From NCBI GenBank assembly GCA_009760855.2, contig WPIO01000031.1, positions 2,857,001-2,921,000 of the forward strand: 64,000 bases of DNA, given 5' to 3'. How positions within the stretch are numbered: the first letter of the stretch is position 1; every line of letters begins with the position of its first letter. Position numbers and translations under genes: made by a program. Shown here piece after piece: positions 62,601 to 64,000 of the stretch. Source of the stretch: Cristatella mucedo (lineage: Eukaryota > Bryozoa > Phylactolaemata > Cristatellidae). The notes under the pieces are model-generated. The model made no database searches, was not told the origin of the DNA, and worked only from the letters and a program-made list of their open reading frames with translations.

Positions 62601-64000
62601 TCCTCCCGCTCGATCGTTGACTCAGCGAAAAAAGGCTCGAATCGATCGAGCGGTCTTGACGACGGCCGCCGCCTGCTTGGCGCTCGGCTCGCTTACCGCC
62701 CGCTCTCATCGAAAACTGTCGCAAGCTGTGAGCTCGCGAGAGGTCCACCGACGGGCGCTCGTCGCCATTTTCAGGTGCCAAAGGCAAGGCGTCGGGATTG
62801 TCTATGCCTCGAAGCTTGTCAAACGTCGCTGGGTCGAAAGGGAAACGCAAGCAAGCAACAGCTCTGAAAGCAGCCGGCGGCGGCGTCGGCAAGCAGCGCA
62901 AAGAGGCAAAGCAGGCGAAGCGGGCCAGCGCGATGCCGAACGCTTTACAGTCTCTGGTTACGATACCCGCCATGATGCCACCGACCCGAACGCAGCCTCG
63001 AGTACCTCAGTCCATAGCAGCCATGTCGATCGCTCGGACGGAATCTCTTTCGCTCGGCGGATCGCCGAGCGAGCCGCTGTCGTTCGGAGCGACGCCGAGC
63101 GTGCCTCAGTCGGTCGGCAGCGTGGCACCTTCTCAGATGCCCCAGGAAGGCGAGGGTTCCGGCTCGAGCGGAGAGAGTGGCCGAACCGGCGGATCGGCCG
63201 GTAGTGGTTCGTCGGGCTCGTCCGGTAGCGGTTCGTCGGACTCGTCCGGCAGCGGTTCATTGGTCTGGTCCAGCATCGGGTCCGACGAGAAACTGCTCTA
63301 CGCCAGCGATGTCTACAGCATTCCAGATTTGAGCGAGAGGAACACGAATAAAAACGCCGGCACCAACAGCGACAAGACGTCGACGACCCGAGTAGCCGAG
63401 CTTCCGCTTCCGCCGGCGCCACGACCGAAGCTAGTGGAAGCCGAGTCTGTCGGCAGCGGTGGCGAGCGCCGATTCTCGAGCACCGCTGGCCTCCGCGACT
63501 CGGCTCAGAGAAACAACGACAAGAATGCGCGACTCTCGCCGCGTCAAGCCAGCGCTGCGCATTCGCTGGCGACCGAGAGCGGCTGCCGGACCGCGACCGC
63601 CGGCGTCGAAGCACAGGCGTCGGGCTGCGGAAGCGGTGGACGGCGTGCTGTCGCTTCCACTGCGCTCGGCGCTGCGTCAAGAAGCTCGCGCGACGACGGC
63701 GGTGGCGTCGCGAGCGAGCGGCCGCCCGGCGCCGAGGGCGACTCGGCGAACGGCGACCGCTCCGACCAGGACGCAATGGACTTCGACCTTACCGACGAGA
63801 TTGCCAAGAACATTTGCGAAACGCGGTTCAAAGTGGCCGGCCTGTGGAAGTCGCTGCTGGAAATGAATCCAGAGGTGCGAGTACCGCGAGACGTCTTTTC
63901 TTGGGGAATGACAACGGTCGAACCCGAGCTAATGAGCCCAGACGGAGCCGCTGCGCCGCCGGAATCGGAACCGTCACTAGCCGTCATCGGCGAGACAAAC
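47255..64000 (+). CDS. Receptor-like protein: coiled coil, two TSP1 repeats, one TM helix, long tail (3' end outside window)
   Basis: Exons are 47255 or 47279-47654, 48358-48426, 49844-50119, 50347-50513, 54147-54285, 55833-55928, 57236-57310, 58505-58631, 59142-59404, 62008-62454 and 62775-64000 (still open). From ATG 47279 this gives 1087 residues without a stop. Order: Ala-rich start; helical coiled coil (about 55-235); TSP1-1 (253-303); TSP1-2 (313-359); linker; TM (404-427); basic stop-transfer; cytoplasmic tail. Each TSP1 repeat is finished only by the proposed splices, which strongly supports exons 4-6. Exons 7 and 9 and the 5' end are less certain. No signal peptide is visible. TSP1-TSP1-TM recalls UNC5 receptors, but the Ig domains are absent and no ZU5 or death domain is reached, so I assign no family. 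Confidence 0.8.
50770..51465 (-). mobile_element. LINE family A, 5'-truncated copy
   Basis: Minus frames carry CREHRSCHIFPLLADLHWLT and RRPALVNIQATGRLLVLFY-type remnants. The 3' end shows TTGGCAACAAATGTAAAGCA, CCTACAAAGAGATTGAATTC and TGAGGGCGTTATATCAAGCA. Diverged from the 21 and 29 kb copies. It lies in intron 4 of the receptor-like gene, in antisense. Confidence 0.75.
51510..51655 (-). mobile_element. tRNA-derived SINE carrying a LINE-type tail
   Basis: The minus strand reads CTCAACTTTAACGGCC, B box GTGGACTCGAGTCCTGC, then GCAAAGCACCTGGATAGAGA, TGAAGCTACGATGCTACACA and AATAAC. Head and tail are of different origin, as at 32.2 and 24 kb. Confidence 0.65.
51836..51920 (-). mobile_element. 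SINE 3' body fragment
   Basis: The minus strand shows TTCATTGCCCGCTGCATGCG, GTTAGCCACTAGAGATCTTC and TGTTGCTATATAAATGG, a diverged SINE body. Confidence 0.45.
52785..52990 (-). mobile_element. LINE family A 3' end, diverged
   Basis: The minus strand contains AAAGTGCCTGAAAGGAGATT, AGTTTTTCTCCTTAGGGCAC and CATTAAAGTG, plus a remnant of the upstream 3' untranslated region with TGAACATTTCCTGATTC. Confidence 0.55.
53022..53165 (+). mobile_element. tRNA-derived SINE (1 of 3 in a row)
   Basis: CTTGGCCTAAGGATAAGGTG (A box), TTAATTCGAATCCTGCAGTG (B box), GGTGATAGCCACAAAGGCTC and a TAATTTAACCATC end. Confidence 0.75.
53197..53355 (+). mobile_element. tRNA-derived SINE (2 of 3 in a row)
   Basis: TCAAGCCGTGATGGCACGCT (A box), GGCTTTGAATCCTGCCGTGG (B box), CTGCAAGCGGTGGTGATAGC and a GAGAGGCTGCTGTTCAATC end. 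A short deletion removed the AAGGCTCTTC block. Confidence 0.75.
53388..53500 (+). mobile_element. tRNA-derived SINE, 5'-truncated (3 of 3 in a row)
   Basis: It begins inside the tRNA-like head (CGTGGGTTTGAGTCCTGCAG) and continues with ATCGCAAGCGATACTAATAG, CAAGGCTCTTCTGCTGCTA and AGGCTGTTAAATGAGC. Confidence 0.7.
53510..53775 (-). mobile_element. LINE family A fragment, decayed
   Basis: Minus frame SPVLTNLHWPPIRQSADF and RPTYKFYFPTRLSIVPTALL is a diverged version of the C-terminal block, and no tail remains. Confidence 0.6.
56575..56656. repeat. (CT)n-(AT)n microsatellite with GA end
   Basis: CT repeats, then about 32 bp of AT, then TTGAGAGAGAGA. The outer CT and GA parts are inverted, so a stem could form. 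Confidence 0.9.
57236..57322 (+). other. Exon 7 of the receptor-like gene, donor uncertain
   Basis: The acceptor TGTATTTGCAG is good. Entered in phase 1 from exon 6 it reads GVGQFHKPGAQHEAGTGEHG then QIELA. Two donors fit: GCAG|GTTTCG (end 57310) and ATGC|GTAAGT (end 57322), the latter closer to consensus. Both exit in phase 1. This would be the linker between TSP1-2 and the membrane. Confidence 0.55.
58485..58631 (+). other. Transmembrane exon (exon 8) of the receptor-like gene
   Basis: The exon encodes WMWTAIGIAGSLFLAFLSCC then IVLYMFKARDLKRRSDTSRK. That is one hydrophobic helix (about 404-427) followed by a basic stop-transfer segment, giving an outside-TSP1, inside-tail topology. Donor AAATG|GTAAGC exits in phase 2. 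There are two acceptors: CTTCTAG at 58484 (needs phase 2, adds NPNELVD) and TTGTAG at 58504 (needs phase 1, fits exon 7). I use the second because only it joins to exon 7 in frame. Confidence 0.85.
59142..59404 (+). other. Juxtamembrane cytoplasmic exon (exon 9)
   Basis: Start chosen at AACTCGTTTCAG|G, the most acceptor-like site that receives phase 2 from exon 8; the end is GATCGG|GTCAGT. It encodes a Gly/His/Cys-rich segment (HCRCCADK, GGGGDDDAECTCDGRD) and then a helical part, DVIELEKARRRTDGHRG and LNKISIDDVVLKHRS. The frame is open further 5' (to 58765), but that part has no acceptor in the right phase with a pyrimidine tract. Confidence 0.6.
59446..59468. repeat. Poly-C run
   Basis: A run of about 19 C follows a short TC tract, just inside intron 9. 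It is prone to length variation. Confidence 0.85.
60095..60510 (+). mobile_element. LINE family A, 5'-truncated copy
   Basis: It reads FGDRAFISYAHKAWNSLP-like and TSRYLTKLKVSYKRTYLLL, then 3' sequence ending TATAATGTGCCTAAAAAAAG, ATTAAGTTCCTTGAGGGCGC and TAAATAAACGTATTATCATT. Decayed, in intron 9. Confidence 0.7.
60945..61078 (+). mobile_element. LINE family A 3' end
   Basis: GCAAATGTAAAGCGCCTAGA, AAGAGATTAAGTTCTCTGAG, GGCGCTTTATCAAGTGCAAT and about eight ATT units. It is nearly identical to the copy at 40.4 kb across the tail. Confidence 0.85.
61640..61935 (+). mobile_element. LINE family A, 3' part
   Basis: CATCTCCTGACATGACGACG starts the TSPDMTTFKKKLKIRLFNTA block. The 3' region follows, and the tail shows GCAAAGTGCTTAGAGAGAGA then GATGGTGCTATAAAAACC. 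Confidence 0.65.
62008..62454 (+). other. Cytoplasmic exon 10 of the receptor-like gene
   Basis: Phase 1 in and phase 1 out (AAAAG|GTAGGC), 148 whole codons and no stop. It contains a His/Cys segment (HRGGPHETHHSGDCPYCLED, with a single CPYC), a basic proline stretch (YPKRKGGSGPISPQPQRR) and Ser/Ala-rich sequence ending AWSAATYDVALK. No domain recognised; it looks largely disordered. The acceptor AAATAAATCGCAG has a poor pyrimidine tract. Confidence 0.7.
62775..64000 (+). other. Cytoplasmic exon 11, open to the window edge
   Basis: The acceptor GCCATTTTCAG is good and the frame is open for 408 codons with no stop at base 64000. The start is basic (KGKASGLSMPRSLSNVAGSK, KQRKEAKQAKRA). The middle (about 63140-63265) is a Gly/Ser repeat (SAGSGSSGSSGSGSSDSSGS) followed by SIGSDEKLLYASDVYSIPDL. 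Pro/Ser/Ala-rich sequence follows. Near the end is a folded-looking piece, FDLTDEIAKNICETRFKVAG, LWKSLLEMNPEVRVPRDVFS and WGMTTVEP. That last part may begin a C-terminal domain continuing outside the window. Confidence 0.75.

Noticed and set aside
62958-63776. 272-codon antisense frame, very Arg-rich
   Set aside because: It is the shadow of a GC-rich exon on the other strand, with no splice context or domain.

Overview
The window looks like metazoan nuclear DNA, probably from an invertebrate. Genes are split by long introns with GT..AG boundaries. The DNA is dense in di- and trinucleotide microsatellites, 5'-truncated non-LTR retrotransposons (LINEs), tRNA-derived SINEs and decayed Tc1-like transposons. 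No bacterial-style operon, CRISPR array or standalone tRNA/rRNA gene is visible. The phylum cannot be fixed from the sequence alone.

Layout. (1) 1-4.7 kb: decayed LINE pieces and a large CA/TA microsatellite. (2) 4751-4892, minus strand: the first coding exon of a CXorf65-like small protein, whose remaining exons were not found and may lie beyond the left edge. (3) 7587-37977, minus strand: a complete PPP2R3C gene (regulatory subunit B'' gamma of protein phosphatase 2A). I rebuilt it as 12 phase-consistent exons coding for 456 residues. Its introns hold most of the mobile DNA: two LINE families, SINEs, two decayed Tc1-like elements, a possible hAT end, and a small nested ORF with its own AATAAA. 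(4) 38-46.5 kb: a repeat-rich interval with three candidate genes I cannot name. The best is a three-exon 3' end on the minus strand (42495-43618); the other two are on the plus strand (39485-40010 and 41656-41953). (5) 47255-64000, plus strand: at least 11 exons of a receptor-like gene, cut by the right edge. It encodes a coiled-coil N-terminal region, two thrombospondin type-1 (TSP1) repeats each with six cysteines and three tryptophans, one transmembrane helix, and a long Ser/Gly-rich tail of more than 600 residues that is still open at base 64000.

The strongest results are PPP2R3C and the TSP1 membrane protein. In both, reading phase is kept across the introns and known domain patterns are completed only by the proposed splices. 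The TSP1 gene is the best candidate for something undescribed, because its domain order does not match a family I recognise. I see no evidence that the genes act together; they appear to be unrelated neighbours.
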